A DNA stretch of 64,000 bases, taken from positions 1 through 64,000 of the forward strand of contig NZ_JAFBBU010000001.1 in NCBI RefSeq assembly GCF_016907385.1, read 5' to 3'. Each line of letters begins with the position of its first letter. The first letter of the stretch is position 1. The notes beneath the pieces were generated by a model that saw only the letters and a list, made by a program, of their open reading frames with translations, searched no databases and was not told where the DNA came from. This DNA is from Subtercola frigoramans. Its GTDB lineage: Bacteria; Actinomycetota; Actinomycetes; Actinomycetales; Microbacteriaceae. Both the position numbers and the translations under genes were made by a program. Below are positions 1 through 11,350 of this stretch, one piece after another.

Positions 1-31
1 TCCGACGCAACTTCTCTATCTTACCCATTAC

Positions 32-439
32 CTACTTGTTCGTGAAACCGAGCATCACTCCGCCAGTGATCTTCACTGTCAGGTTGTAGAGAACAGCAGC
101 AATTGCGCCCAGGGCGGTGATGACAATCACGTCGAGAATGGCGACGATGATTGCGAAGCCCATGACCTGCCCCAGGGAGGCGAAGTCGTTCAGGTTGAAG
201 TTGCCACTGCCAGCGATCTCGGTCAGCACACTGTTGATCGAGTTGAACACCCCCGTCTGGTTGAGGAGCGACCAGATGAGGAACGTCGCCACGACGGTGA
301 CGATACCCAGAATGATCGACCACAGAAAGGAGAGCTTCAGGATCGACCAGAAGTCGACGTAGACCAGCCGAAGCCGCACCTGCTTCGTCTGTGCGGGCCG
401 TGATGACTTCTTGGCGAGCTTCTCGGCTACGTTACTCAT
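32..439 (-). CDS. DUF3566 domain membrane protein
   Basis: A 135-residue membrane protein of the DUF3566 family, which in actinobacteria regularly follows gyrA; its function is not established. Residues about 25-35 contain the charged/aromatic lead-in, followed by a long hydrophobic segment (about 33-60) and a second one (about 88-120), so two transmembrane helices with an external loop rich in Asn, Gly and Ser are predicted. The ATG overlaps the gyrA stop by eight bases (ATGAGTAA), which suggests translational coupling to gyrA. The N-terminus is Lys/Arg rich and probably cytoplasmic. Complete at both ends. Confidence 0.85.
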   Translation of the reverse strand: MSNVAEKLAKKSSRPAQTKQVRLRLVYVDFWSILKLSFLWSIILGIVTVVATFLIWSLLNQTGVFNSINSVLTEIAGSGNFNLNDFASLGQVMGFAIIVAILDVIVITALGAIAAVLYNLTVKITGGVMLGFTNK

Positions 440-3050
440 CGATTACTCGATCCTCTTCTTCGGTCTCGCTCGGGGTTTCAGGGGAGTCAATCTCGACTGG
501 GTTCACGGTATCAGCCGCGCCTGTCACGGTTTCGACGGTTGCCGACTCTTCAGTGACCACAGCGCGTTCCGTGTTCTTTGCCAACGCGATGATGCGGTCC
601 TCATCGGCAAAACGAGCGAATACGACGCCCATGGTGTCACGCCCCTTGGCGGGCACTTCGGCCACGGCAGAGCGTACCACCTTGCCGCTGGCAAGAACCA
701 CCAAGACCTCGTCCTCCTCGTCGACGATGAGTGATCCGGCGAGGTCGCCACGGGCATCCTGTAGCTTGGCGACCTTGATTCCGAGACCACCGCGACCCTG
801 CAACCTGTACTGGTCGACCGAGGTGCGCTTGGCGAAGCCGCCTTCAGTGACGACGAAGACGAATCCGTCTTCGGTGACGACCGACGCATCGAGCAGATAG
901 TCCTCGTCGCGGAACTTCATGCCGATAACCCCGGCCGTCGACCTGCCCATTGGGCGAAGTGACTCATTCGACGCGGTGAAGCGGATCGACATGCCCTTCT
1001 TCGAAACGAGGAGCACGTCGGAGTCCTCCTCGACGAGCAACGCAGACACAAGCTCGTCACCTTCACGGAGGTTGATCGCGATGATCCCACCGGAGCGGTT
1101 GGTGTCGTATTCACTGAGGGCCGTTTTCTTCAGCAGGCCCTCCCTGGTCGCCAGAACCAGGTAGGTTGCGGCTTTGTAGTCCCGGATGTCGAGCACCTGG
1201 GCAATCTGCTCGTCCGGGCCCAGGGCGAGCAGATTGGCGACATGCTGGCCTTTCGCGTCGCGCCCTGCTTCCTGCAGTTCGTACGTCTTGGCCCGGTACA
1301 CCCGGCCCATGTTCGTGAAGAAGAGCAACCAGTGGTGTGTGGTCGTGACGAAGAAGTGCTCCACCACGTCGTCTGCCCGCAGTTGGGCGCCCTTGACCCC
1401 CTTGCCACCACGATGCTGGCTCCGGTAGTTGTCGCTTCGGGTGCGCTTGATGTAGCCACCACGAGTGACAGTGACGACCATCTCCTCTTCGGGGATCAGG
1501 TCTTCCATGTTCATGTCACCGTCGAAGCCGAACATGATCTCCGTACGTCGATCATCACCGAACTTCGCCGCGATCTCGGTCAGTTCGCTGATGATGATCT
1601 CGCGCTGGCGCTCCGGGCTCGCAAGAATCACGTGGTACCCATCGATCTCGACCTGCAGCTCGGCAGCTTCGTCGGCGATCTTCTGTCGCTCGAGGGCAGC
1701 CAGGCGTCGCAACTGCATTGTGAGGATAGCGTCTGCCTGGATCTCGTCGATCTCGAGCAGGCTCATCAGGCCGAGGCGTGCGTCTTCGACGGTGGCCGAA
1801 CGCCTGATGAGGGCGATGACGTCGTCAAGGGCATCCAAGGCCTTCAGGTACCCGCGCAGAATGTGCATGCGCTCTTCTGCTCGGCGAAGACGGAACTGGG
1901 TGCGACGAACGATGACATCGATCTGGTGAGCGACCCACTCCGTGATGAAGCCGTCGATCGGCAGTGTTCGGGGAATGCCGTCGACGATTGCCAGCATGTT
2001 CGCGCCGAAGTTCTCCTGCAGCGAGGTGTGCTTGTAGAGGTTGTTCAGAACGACTTTCGCAACCGCATCGCGCTTCAGCACGATGACCAGTCGCTGGCCC
2101 GTCCGCCCTGACGTCTCATCGCGGATGTCGGCGATACCGCCGATCTTGCCGTCTTTCACGAGGTCGGCGATCTTGATCGCGAGGTTGTCGGGGTTGACCT
2201 GGTACGGCAGCTCAGTGACGACCAGGCAGTTGCGGCCCTGCAACTCCTCGACACTGACCACGGCGCGCATGGTGATGGAGCCACGACCGGTGCGATACGC
2301 GTCGTGGATGCCCTTCGTACCGAGAATCTGGGCACCGGTGGGAAAGTCTGGACCCTTGATGCGTTCGATCAGGGCATCCTGAAGCTCCTCACGAGTGGCA
2401 TCAGGATGCTCGAGGTACCAGATCGCTCCCGATGACACTTCGCGCAGGTTGTGTGGCGGGATGTTCGTGGCCATACCGACTGCGATGCCGACGGACCCGT
2501 TGACAAGGAGGTTCGGGAAACGGCTCGGAAGGACGACCGGCTCGAGGGTACGGCCGTCGTAGTTGTCCTGGAAGTCGACGGTCTCTTCCTGGATGTCCCT
2601 GACCATCTCGAGCGCCAGCGGGGCCATCTTGGTCTCGGTGTACCGTGGGGCCGCAGCTCCGTCGTTGCCCGCGGACCCGAAGTTGCCCTGGCCGAGGGCG
2701 AGCGGGTACCGGAGGCTCCACGGCTGGATCAGGCGCACGAGCGCGTCGTAGATCGACGAGTCACCGTGCGGGTGGAACTGGCCCATGACTTCGCCGACTA
2801 CACGCGCTGACTTCGAGAAGGCCCGGTCGGGCCGGTAACCTCCGTCGTACATCGCGTAGATGACCCTGCGGTGCACAGGCTTCAGGCCGTCCCTGACGTC
2901 GGGAAGGGCCCGACCGACAATGACGCTCATCGCATAGTCGAGATACGAACGCTGCATCTCGAGCTGCAGGTCGACCTGCTCGATACGGTCGGTCATCATG
3001 CCTCGGGAGTCCGGGGCAATGGAGTCACCTGTTGGTGTTTCGTCAGTCAT
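432..3050 (-). CDS. gyrA: DNA gyrase subunit A
   Basis: Gyrase A, 872 residues, the DNA breakage-reunion subunit of the A2B2 type II topoisomerase that introduces negative supercoils. The catalytic tyrosine is Tyr137 in the APRYTE motif; the quinolone-resistance region reads [10 protein letters not shown] at residues 93-102, with Ser98 and Asp102 at the positions of E. coli Ser83 and Asp87, so no classical resistance change is seen. The C-terminal beta-pinwheel carries a GyrA-box of form QHRGGKG. The last about 45 residues are an acidic, Glu/Thr-rich tail. It follows gyrB on the same strand with 76 bases between, occupied by a palindromic repeat. Start ATG 3050. Confidence 0.98.
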   Translation of the reverse strand: MTDETPTGDSIAPDSRGMMTDRIEQVDLQLEMQRSYLDYAMSVIVGRALPDVRDGLKPVHRRVIYAMYDGGYRPDRAFSKSARVVGEVMGQFHPHGDSSIYDALVRLIQPWSLRYPLALGQGNFGSAGNDGAAAPRYTETKMAPLALEMVRDIQEETVDFQDNYDGRTLEPVVLPSRFPNLLVNGSVGIAVGMATNIPPHNLREVSSGAIWYLEHPDATREELQDALIERIKGPDFPTGAQILGTKGIHDAYRTGRGSITMRAVVSVEELQGRNCLVVTELPYQVNPDNLAIKIADLVKDGKIGGIADIRDETSGRTGQRLVIVLKRDAVAKVVLNNLYKHTSLQENFGANMLAIVDGIPRTLPIDGFITEWVAHQIDVIVRRTQFRLRRAEERMHILRGYLKALDALDDVIALIRRSATVEDARLGLMSLLEIDEIQADAILTMQLRRLAALERQKIADEAAELQVEIDGYHVILASPERQREIIISELTEIAAKFGDDRRTEIMFGFDGDMNMEDLIPEEEMVVTVTRGGYIKRTRSDNYRSQHRGGKGVKGAQLRADDVVEHFFVTTTHHWLLFFTNMGRVYRAKTYELQEAGRDAKGQHVANLLALGPDEQIAQVLDIRDYKAATYLVLATREGLLKKTALSEYDTNRSGGIIAINLREGDELVSALLVEEDSDVLLVSKKGMSIRFTASNESLRPMGRSTAGVIGMKFRDEDYLLDASVVTEDGFVFVVTEGGFAKRTSVDQYRLQGRGGLGIKVAKLQDARGDLAGSLIVDEEDEVLVVLASGKVVRSAVAEVPAKGRDTMGVVFARFADEDRIIALAKNTERAVVTEESATVETVTGAADTVNPVEIDSPETPSETEEEDRVIDE

Positions 3051-3082
3051 CGTTCTCTATCTGTCGGTGTTCAGGATGCTCG

Positions 3083-3123
3083 CTGGTTGAGTAGCCGCGC
3101 TCAGTGCGGCGTATCGAAACCCG
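3083..3123. repeat. Dispersed palindromic repeat between gyrB and gyrA
   Basis: Between the gyrB stop and the gyrA start lies a sequence which, read on the minus strand, begins GGTTTCGATACGCCGC and ends GCGGCTACTCAACCAG. The centre forms a hairpin with GCCGC/GCGGC arms (3094-3098 and 3106-3110) around a seven-base loop. From general experience, elements with ends GGTTTCGATACGC and GCTACTCAACC recur in intergenic regions of Microbacteriaceae genomes. I see only this full copy in the window; a 13-base match to one end occurs at about 50126-50138. Confidence 0.6.
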
Positions 3124-3126
3124 CCA

Positions 3127-5124
<1,998 letters not shown>

Positions 5125-5208
5125 TCATTCTACCAAACTATGCTCACCGCACGAGCTTTGCTGCCGATCTGGGGCGTTTATTTTGGCAAGGTGACCAGTT
5201 TTGCCTTG

Positions 5209-5766
5209 TCAGCCGTAGGTATCGCGAGGGCCCCGCCCTGGAATTGATCTGGAACCTCTTTTCCATGATGGAGCGTCTGGTGCAAGAAAGCGCACTGACT
5301 CGATTCCGGCATCGGGATACTCGATAGCGATGCGTGTAAGGATCATTGTTCGCATATGTCTCAGTTGAGTTGCCCACGCGGTCGAATCACACTGCACGGA
5401 AAGAACAGAGTCCGTGATATCTGCCGGATGACTGTGTTCAGCAGTTTCGGCACCGGCAATCTCCTTCCACGCGAGCATCAGGTCTGACTTCGCTAGCGAC
5501 CCGCTCCACCCCAGTTCACTCGTCAGCCCGTCGAGTACCGAGCTGATCCCCCGAGGGTCCCTCCCTGTGCCATAGGGAACCGATTCGCCGCTTGGAATTC
5601 GCCGAAGCTTCGTCTTCGATCGTCCGATCAGGCGCGCGTCACCGAAAGTGGTCTTGAATCTCGCATAGACCGACGCGGATTCGCCCAGCTGTGGTTCGTG
5701 CTCAGGCGGATCCTCCGGCAGCCTTCCGTTCTGAGCCGCAGAATCCGGCGAATCGCGGTCAGTCAC
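5209..5766 (-). CDS. DUF721 (DciA-like) protein
   Basis: A 185-residue DUF721 protein. The family includes DciA, the helicase operator that loads DnaB in most bacteria lacking DnaC/DnaI, so a role in replication initiation is likely here. The N-terminal about 65 residues are polar and low-complexity; the conserved domain (about 80-165) includes the LMLAWKEIAGAETAEHSHP stretch and a CDSTAWATQLRHM stretch. I place the start at GTG 5766, which overlaps the recF stop (GTGACTGA) by eight bases; a longer open frame inside recF has composition typical of an out-of-frame shadow. Its position between recF and gyrB is the usual actinobacterial order. Confidence 0.88.
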   Translation of the reverse strand: MTDRDSPDSAAQNGRLPEDPPEHEPQLGESASVYARFKTTFGDARLIGRSKTKLRRIPSGESVPYGTGRDPRGISSVLDGLTSELGWSGSLAKSDLMLAWKEIAGAETAEHSHPADITDSVLSVQCDSTAWATQLRHMRTMILTRIAIEYPDAGIESVRFLAPDAPSWKRGSRSIPGRGPRDTYG

Positions 5767-7003
5767 GCGTGCCCCCGCCGCGCTCACCCGGGCGTACGCC
5801 GTCATCGGCATCCTGATCGACGATTGCACCTGCGTCGATGTGAACAGTGTGCGCAGCGAGCTCGGCAGGCACATCCTCCAACACTGCCGCTGTGATGAGG
5901 ACCTGTTCGAACCCGCCGACAGCCGCCGCGAGGCGGCCGCGTCGTGACTGGTCGAGCTCAGCGAACACGTCATCGAGAATCACCACGGGATCGCCTGTTT
6001 GTGAATCGGAGCGCAGCAGCTCTGCCGATGCAACTTTCAGGCCCAGGGCGAAGGACCAGGATTCACCATGACTCGCGTACCCCTTCGCCGGCAGGGAATT
6101 CAGCTCGAAGACCACATCGTCCCGATGCGGGCCCACAAGCGTGATTCCCCGGTCTATCTCCTGCTTGCGTGCCGAAGCAAGGGAGGCCCGAAAGGCCTCT
6201 TCGACTCCCGCGCGAGTGTCGGGAATTCCAGCGCCGGCCCCTCGAACAAGCTCACCAGGTTCAGCAGCGTGTGTGTCGTGCAGCTCGTCGTCTGTGTTCG
6301 TGCCGGGCATGATGCTCAGCCGGTTCGTCAGGCGCGGAGCGTGATCCGCTCCGGCCACGGCCCGGTAGGCGGCATCAACACGTGGCCGGAGCTCAGACAC
6401 CAGGGCTGCCCGCTCGGTGATGATCTCCGAACCCAGAACAACCAGCCGATCATCCCAGATGTCGAGGGTTGACAGCCCCGACCCGCGTACTCCCGCAGTT
6501 CTGGCCGACTTCAGCAGAGTGTTGCGCTGACGCAGCACGCGGTCGTAGTCTGCCGTGACTCCGGCAAGCCTGGGCGTTCTCGCCACCAGCAGTTGGTCGA
6601 GGAACCGGCGCCGCACAGACGGGTCTCCCCTCACGAGCGCCAGATCTTCCGGTGCGAACAATACGCTCGAGAAATACCTCGGTATCTCGCGCACCTTGAC
6701 CACGCTGCGATTGACCTGCGCGCGATTGGGCTCACTTCTGTTCAGCTGCAGTTCAACAAGGAGCTCACGCTCCTCGTGCTGCAGGCGGGCACGGATGATC
6801 GCGGCCTGGGCTGAGCTCTTGATGAGTGCCTGGTCATTCGACACCCGGTGCGAGCCGAGCGTGCTCAGATACCCCAGTGCCTCAACCAGGTTCGTCTTTC
6901 CTTGCCCATTGCGACCGACGAACAGGTTCGGGCCGCGGAACAGTGGAACCTCTGCGCGGGAATAGTTCCGGTAGTCGGTGAGGCTCAGGTGACGGACTAA
7001 CAC
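5759..7003 (-). CDS. recF: DNA replication and repair protein RecF
   Basis: RecF, 414 residues, an SMC-like ABC ATPase that binds gapped DNA and helps load RecA through RecFOR. The N-terminus LSLTDYRNYSRAEV is the family signature; Walker A is GRNGQGKTN, and Walker B is VVILDDVFAELD near residue 345, followed by the family tail. Length is slightly above the usual about 370-400. It is 24 bases downstream of gnd and is translationally coupled to the DUF721 gene downstream. Confidence 0.96.
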   Translation of the reverse strand: MLVRHLSLTDYRNYSRAEVPLFRGPNLFVGRNGQGKTNLVEALGYLSTLGSHRVSNDQALIKSSAQAAIIRARLQHEERELLVELQLNRSEPNRAQVNRSVVKVREIPRYFSSVLFAPEDLALVRGDPSVRRRFLDQLLVARTPRLAGVTADYDRVLRQRNTLLKSARTAGVRGSGLSTLDIWDDRLVVLGSEIITERAALVSELRPRVDAAYRAVAGADHAPRLTNRLSIMPGTNTDDELHDTHAAEPGELVRGAGAGIPDTRAGVEEAFRASLASARKQEIDRGITLVGPHRDDVVFELNSLPAKGYASHGESWSFALGLKVASAELLRSDSQTGDPVVILDDVFAELDQSRRGRLAAAVGGFEQVLITAAVLEDVPAELAAHTVHIDAGAIVDQDADDGVRPGERGGGTRD

Positions 7004-7027
7004 TCTGGTTCGCTCAGCAAGCGGTGG

Positions 7028-7915
7028 TCAGTCGGCCTTCTTCACGGCGTGACCACCGAACTGGTTGCGAAGCGCCGCGACGGCCTTCATTGCAGGCGAG
7101 TCTTCCTGCCGCGAGACGAAACGAGCGAAGATCGACGCACTGATCGTGGGGACAGGAACGGCATTCGCGATCGCTTCTTCAATGGTCCACCGGCCTTCGC
7201 CAGAGTCCTCCACGTAACCTTCGATGTCGACGAATTCGGGGTCTTCTTCAAGGGCAAGCACCAGAAGCTCGAGGAGCCATGAGCGCACGACTGTACCCCG
7301 CTGCCAGGCCTTGAAGGTGCCGGTGACATCTTTGATGATGTCTTTTTTGGTGTCGAGGAGTTCATAACCTTCTGCATAGGCCTGCATGAGGGCGTACTCG
7401 ATGCCGTTGTGCACCATCTTTGCGTAGTGCCCGGCACCCACTTCGCCCACATGGACGAAGCCCTCTGCACGGGGGCCCTCTGGCCGGAGAGCATCGAACA
7501 TCGGCATGGCACGTTCGACGTCTGCCTTGTCCCCGCCGACCATGAGCCCATAGCCGTTCTTCAGCCCCCAGACGCCGCCCGAGACGCCGGCATCGACGAA
7601 GTTGATGCCGGAATGCGACAGCTGCTCGGCGTGCTTGAAGTCCTCGGTGAACCGGGAGTTCCCGCCGTCGATGACCAGGTCACCCGAGTCGAGTACGCCA
7701 GCGAGATCGGAGATGACGGAATCGGTGATGACACCGGCAGGGACCATGACCCACACGATTCTCGGAGTCGGTAGAGCAGCAGCCAACGCTGCCAGGTCTG
7801 CGACATCGCTCACAGCAGGGTTGCTGTCGTAGCCGACAACCTCGATCTGGGCTTCGCGCAGTCTTTCGCGCATGTTGTTGCCCATTTTTCCGAGCCCGAT
7901 GAGTCCGAGGTGCAT
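7028..7915 (-). CDS. gnd: 6-phosphogluconate dehydrogenase, short (GndA-like) form
   Basis: Decarboxylating 6-phosphogluconate dehydrogenase, 295 residues, of the short form, which is often NAD-dependent; it makes ribulose-5-phosphate in the pentose phosphate pathway. The N-terminal Rossmann motif is GLIGLGKMGNNM; the substrate loop DAGVSGGVWG and the catalytic KMVHNGIEYALMQ are both present. Only nine bases separate it from the dnaN stop, so it is co-transcribed in the dnaN-gnd-recF order known from Streptomyces and relatives. Cofactor preference cannot be proved from sequence here. Confidence 0.93.
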   Translation of the reverse strand: MHLGLIGLGKMGNNMRERLREAQIEVVGYDSNPAVSDVADLAALAAALPTPRIVWVMVPAGVITDSVISDLAGVLDSGDLVIDGGNSRFTEDFKHAEQLSHSGINFVDAGVSGGVWGLKNGYGLMVGGDKADVERAMPMFDALRPEGPRAEGFVHVGEVGAGHYAKMVHNGIEYALMQAYAEGYELLDTKKDIIKDVTGTFKAWQRGTVVRSWLLELLVLALEEDPEFVDIEGYVEDSGEGRWTIEEAIANAVPVPTISASIFARFVSRQEDSPAMKAVAALRNQFGGHAVKKAD

Positions 7916-7924
7916 GTCTTCTCC

Positions 7925-9070
7925 CTAGCGAAGTAAGAGGTTGGGTTGAAGCAGGTACTTGTAGTCGTCTGACCCTGGCTGGTCTTTTGACGACTGGCTT
8001 GTGATCAGCACGGGCCCTGGCTTGTTGGGGTTGTCGGTCTTGGTGAAGGAGATACGCACGTACTCCGAGTGCACCGCTCCGAGCCCGTCGAGGAGGAATT
8101 GCGGTTTGAGCGAGACGACGGTGTCAGAACCGGTGAGGAGCGCGTCGATTGTCTCCGACGCCTGGGCCTGCTCTGAGCCGACGGCTTCGAGCGTGACGCC
8201 ATCGATTGTGAAGGTGAATCGAAGCGCCGCCTCGCGCTCGAGCACCAGCGAGACACGTCTTGTTGCCTCGATCAGGTCTGCAGTGTTCATCACCGCGTAG
8301 TTCTCGACAGTGTCAGGGAAGAGTCGTCTGACAGGCGGGAAGTTGCCCTTGATCAGCAGGGAAGTGACTGTCTTGCGATCTGCCTTGAAAGCGATCAGCT
8401 CTCGGTCATCGGTATTTGTGATCGCAACGGAGATGGTCCCGCTGTTGCCGAAGGTCTTGCCGATCTCCTGGAGCGTCTTTGCGGGCACGAGTGCAGATGC
8501 TGTTTCGATGTTCGATGTGCCGGCATCCCAGTCGATGTTGCGCACTGCGACGCGATACCTGTCTGTGGCCACGAGCGAGAGGCTGCGTTCGGAAATCTCC
8601 AGCTGTACCCCTGTGATCACCGGGGTCACGTCGTCTCGCGAAGCCGCTACCGCGACCTGTGCAATCGCCGCGGAGAAATCGTCTGCCCTTAGGAGCCCTG
8701 ATTCCTCTCCGACGATAGGCAGGCTCGGATATTCCTCCACAGGCATACTCAACAAGGTGAACTTCGCAGACCCGGCGCTGACGATGATGTGGGTGTCTTC
8801 GGTGTAGAAGCGCACCGGGGCATTGGGGAGCCTGTTCGCGATGTCGGAGAGCAGCCGGCCCGACACCAGAACACGTCCAGGTTCTTCCACATCTGCAGTG
8901 ATGTGGGTCTGGGATGACACCTCGTAGTCGAACGAGGAGAGGGTGAGGCCCTCGGCGTCGGCTTCGATGAGCACCCCGCTGAGAATCGGCAAGGTTGTTC
9001 GTTGAGGCAGAAGTTTGACCGCGAAAGATACGGCTTCGCTAAATACGTCCCTGTTTGCTTGAAACTTCAC
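7925..9070 (-). CDS. dnaN: DNA polymerase III beta subunit (sliding clamp)
   Basis: Beta clamp, 381 residues, a homodimeric ring that tethers the replicative polymerase. Start MKFQANRDVFSEAVSFAVKLLP and end DDYKYLLQPNLLLR fit the family; three clamp domains of about 120 residues are covered by the full length. It is separated from dnaA by the 363-base oriC candidate and leads the dnaN-gnd-recF unit. ATG 9070. Confidence 0.97.
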   Translation of the reverse strand: MKFQANRDVFSEAVSFAVKLLPQRTTLPILSGVLIEADAEGLTLSSFDYEVSSQTHITADVEEPGRVLVSGRLLSDIANRLPNAPVRFYTEDTHIIVSAGSAKFTLLSMPVEEYPSLPIVGEESGLLRADDFSAAIAQVAVAASRDDVTPVITGVQLEISERSLSLVATDRYRVAVRNIDWDAGTSNIETASALVPAKTLQEIGKTFGNSGTISVAITNTDDRELIAFKADRKTVTSLLIKGNFPPVRRLFPDTVENYAVMNTADLIEATRRVSLVLEREAALRFTFTIDGVTLEAVGSEQAQASETIDALLTGSDTVVSLKPQFLLDGLGAVHSEYVRISFTKTDNPNKPGPVLITSQSSKDQPGSDDYKYLLQPNLLLR

Positions 9071-9433
9071 GCGCGCACCTTCAGTTTTTACGTATTGGTC
9101 GGTCCATGCTATCCGGTGGGCGGGGGCTCTGCGTGACCGGTTTCGAGGGAGTCGCCCCGGTGAAAAAGTTATTGGCGATCATCATTAAACAATTCTTTGG
9201 TTAATCTTCTTAACCGACGTGGATATGTGGATAACGGCCGAGGTTCCCTGTGTCTTCATCGGAACTACACTCGTGTGACTTGTTGAAACGGTGGGCAAAC
9301 TTCTTGTAATTACCATGCCCGTGCGCTGCTGCACTCGCGGGAGTTCGCACAGCCATCCACAGATCATCAACACATTGGCAGCAGTTATACACAGGGTTGT
9401 GCACAACGTGTGGAATCAGCCCAATCGATGTGT
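9071..9433. other. Putative oriC region between dnaA and dnaN
   Basis: This gene-free stretch lies between dnaA and dnaN, the usual origin site in actinobacteria. It holds one perfect DnaA box (TGTGGATAA, 9226-9234) and near-boxes TTATACACA (9385-9393), TTGTGCACA (9397-9405) and CCATCCACA (9353-9361). An AT-rich segment at about 9169-9215, in an otherwise GC-rich sequence, is a reasonable unwinding element. Genes on both sides run away from this area overall. The box count is low by strict matching, so relaxed boxes probably matter. Confidence 0.7.
9226..9234 (-). promoter_or_regulatory. Consensus DnaA box in oriC
   Basis: TGTGGATAA is the exact complement of TTATCCACA. It sits immediately beside the AT-rich segment of the dnaA-dnaN spacer, where an origin-unwinding DnaA box would be expected. 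Confidence 0.7.
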
Positions 9434-10861
9434 TCAAACGCCCTTGTAGCGCTGATTGTGCTTGATTCTTGTGCTGATCTCGGTTACCTGGTTGTAGATC
9501 GAGCGTTTCTCCGTCATGAGCTTGCCGATCTTGTTGTTGGCGTACATGACGGTGGTGTGGTCCCGGCCGCCGAACAGTTGACCGATCTTGGGCAGGGAAA
9601 GGCTCGTCAGCTCCCGGCAGAGGTACATGGCGATCTGACGCGCCGTCGCGATCGCCTGCGACCGGGATGAGCCATACAAGTCATCGACGGACAGCTTGAA
9701 GTACTCTGCGGTGTGCCCGATGATGTCCACGGGAGCGATGACGTTGTCATCGTCGAGGGTTATCAGGTCCTTCAGTACTGTCTGCACGAGGGCGAGGTCG
9801 ACGGGGTTGCGGGTCAGGCTTGCGTACGCCGTCACGCGGATGAGAGTGCCTTCGAGCTCGCGGACGTTCGACGAGACTTTCGACGCCATGTATTCGAGTA
9901 TCTCATCGGGAACCTGGAGTTTTTCGCTCTGCGCCTTCTTTCGGAGAATCGCGATCCTGGTTTCGAGGTCTGGTGTCTGTACATCGGTGATGAGACCCCA
10001 TTCGAACCGGGTCCGCATGCGGTCTTCGAAGCCGGTGAGGTGTTTCGGCGGCAGGTCACTCGTGATCACAACCTGCTTGTTGTGGTCATGCAGGGTGTTG
10101 AAGGTGTGGAAGAAGGCTTCCTGCGTCTCTGCTTTGCCCTGGAGGAACTGGATGTCGTCGATGAGAAGGAGATCGATGTCTCGGTACCGCGAGTGGAAGG
10201 CTGCCCCGCGGTTGTTCGCTATCGAATTGATGAAATCGTTGGTGAATTCCTCTGAACTCACATATCGGACTCGAACCCCGGGGTACAGGCTCATGGCGTA
10301 GTGGCCGATCGCGTGCAGCAGGTGAGTCTTGCCGAGTCCTGAGTCCCCGTAGATGAAGAGCGGGTTGTAGGCCTTGGCTGGTGCCTCCGCCACGGCCACG
10401 GCAGCTGCGTGGGCGAAACGGTTCGACCCCCCGATGACGAAGTTGTCGAAGCTGTATTTCGGATTCAGTCTCGTGTCGTTGTTCCGCAGCGGGCCGACTG
10501 TCTCCTGAATCGGTGTCGTTTCGATGTAGTTGCTCGTGGTGGCGGGCACCTCGACGACCGCAGGTTGTGGAAGGTAGTCGTCACCACTGATGTCCGGGTT
10601 GACGACGACCGCGAAACTGGTCACCCCGAAGGACTCGTCGAGTTTTCCGAGGGCCGACAGTAGTGGGACGCGTATGCGCTGCTCGAGCATTCCGCGTGTC
10701 AGGTCGTTCGGAACCTCGAGGTAGAACGAGCCGGCCATTATCCCTTTGGGAACGACAAGCCCCAAGAATCCATGCAGCTGGGGTGTGATCCGCTCATCGG
10801 TCGACAGTGCCTGGAGAACGGTGCGCCAATTGGCCTCCGGTGAACCGGAATCGTCAGCCAT
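9434..10861 (-). CDS. dnaA: Chromosomal replication initiator DnaA
   Basis: DnaA, 475 residues, the AAA+ initiator. Domain I covers about 1-90; a short linker follows; the AAA+ core starts near NPKYSFDNFVIGGSNRFAHA, with Walker A GDSGLGKTH and Walker B LLLIDDIQFL. The C-terminal domain IV has the DNA-binding signature GGRDHTTVMYA. The protein is shorter than Streptomyces DnaA, mainly in the domain II linker. It reads away from rpmH, and a DnaA box lies upstream (11046-11054), which suggests autoregulation. Confidence 0.98.
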   Translation of the reverse strand: MADDSGSPEANWRTVLQALSTDERITPQLHGFLGLVVPKGIMAGSFYLEVPNDLTRGMLEQRIRVPLLSALGKLDESFGVTSFAVVVNPDISGDDYLPQPAVVEVPATTSNYIETTPIQETVGPLRNNDTRLNPKYSFDNFVIGGSNRFAHAAAVAVAEAPAKAYNPLFIYGDSGLGKTHLLHAIGHYAMSLYPGVRVRYVSSEEFTNDFINSIANNRGAAFHSRYRDIDLLLIDDIQFLQGKAETQEAFFHTFNTLHDHNKQVVITSDLPPKHLTGFEDRMRTRFEWGLITDVQTPDLETRIAILRKKAQSEKLQVPDEILEYMASKVSSNVRELEGTLIRVTAYASLTRNPVDLALVQTVLKDLITLDDDNVIAPVDIIGHTAEYFKLSVDDLYGSSRSQAIATARQIAMYLCRELTSLSLPKIGQLFGGRDHTTVMYANNKIGKLMTEKRSIYNQVTEISTRIKHNQRYKGV

Positions 10862-10966
10862 GGATCTCCTGTCAGAAGGATAGGTGTAGCCCCAGCAGCT
10901 GCGAGGGAGACGTACGAAGAATTGTGCGACTGCATCCCCACACCACTGTCACAAACCTAAGGATCT

Positions 10967-10995
10967 AAGCTAGTGACTGGCACGAACTAGATCAA
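10967..10995 (-). promoter_or_regulatory. Candidate dnaA promoter
   Basis: On the minus strand TTGATC (10995-10990) and TAGCTT (10972-10967) are separated by 17 bases, matching the housekeeping sigma pattern at four positions each or better. The -10 lies about 105 bases upstream of the dnaA start, giving a moderately long leader. Confidence 0.45.
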
Positions 10996-11045
10996 GTTCA
11001 TTCTGCCTCTTCTAGGCGTGTCACTTTCGACCACTGACAATGAAC

Positions 11046-11054
11046 TGTGGATAA
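11046..11054 (-). promoter_or_regulatory. Consensus DnaA box upstream of dnaA
   Basis: TGTGGATAA is a perfect DnaA box (complement of TTATCCACA), about 50 bases upstream of the candidate dnaA promoter. DnaA autoregulation through such boxes is well known; here it is an inference from position. Confidence 0.55.
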
Positions 11055-11077
11055 TTGGGCGTTTGGCCGCTTTCAGT

Positions 11078-11106
11078 TTGACCAATTGCCAGTCAGGCCG
11101 TAGTTT
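11078..11106 (+). promoter_or_regulatory. Candidate rpmH promoter P1
   Basis: TTGACC (11078-11083), a 17-base spacer, then TAGTTT (11101-11106). A good match to a sigma-A-type promoter at ideal spacing, 82 bases upstream of rpmH. Confidence 0.5.
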
Positions 11107-11113
11107 TAATCAG

Positions 11114-11143
11114 TTGACCTGTGTGCGAGCGCACACCTTACTA
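11114..11143 (+). promoter_or_regulatory. Candidate rpmH promoter P2 with palindromic spacer
   Basis: TTGACC (11114-11119), an 18-base spacer, then TTACTA (11138-11143). The spacer is almost entirely an inverted repeat, GTGTGCG-AG-CGCACAC at 11121-11136, with seven-base perfect arms. Such a placement would let a dimeric regulator block or remodel the promoter. Confidence 0.5.
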
Positions 11144-11187
11144 AGCTTCCCGGCGCGTCATCGGCTGGGCCACGGAGACCAAGAATC

Positions 11188-11325
11188 ATGAGCAAAAGAA
11201 CCTTTCAGCCCAACAACCGTCGTCGAGCGAAGGTTCACGGGTTCCGTCTGCGTATGCGTACCCGTGCCGGCCGGTCAATCCTTTCGGCTCGTCGTCGCAA
11301 GGGCCGCACAGAGCTCTCCGCGTAA
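11188..11325 (+). CDS. rpmH: 50S ribosomal protein L34
   Basis: Ribosomal protein L34, 45 residues, starting [19 protein letters not shown] and ending in an Arg/Lys-rich [13 protein letters not shown], the standard family form. ATG 11188, stop TAA 11323-11325. First gene of the conserved rpmH-rnpA-yidD-yidC-jag-rsmG run, 25 bases before rnpA. Confidence 0.97.
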   Translation: MSKRTFQPNNRRRAKVHGFRLRMRTRAGRSILSARRRKGRTELSA

Positions 11326-11350
11326 TTCGTCCCACTGAGTTCACCTCAAG

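Larger units (their letters stand above)
10862..11187. promoter_or_regulatory. Divergent dnaA/rpmH control region
   Basis: This 326-base gene-free region separates divergent dnaA and rpmH. It contains a minus-strand promoter candidate for dnaA (10967-10995), a perfect DnaA box (11046-11054), and two tandem plus-strand promoter candidates for rpmH (11078-11106 and 11114-11143). The second promoter has an inverted repeat in its spacer. I see no reading frame with coding character in it. Confidence 0.65.

Noticed and set aside
93..102. Antibiotic-resistance change in GyrA quinolone region
   Set aside because: In residues 93-102 of GyrA the key Ser98 and Asp102 are present, so no classical resistance allele is seen (coordinates given here are residues).
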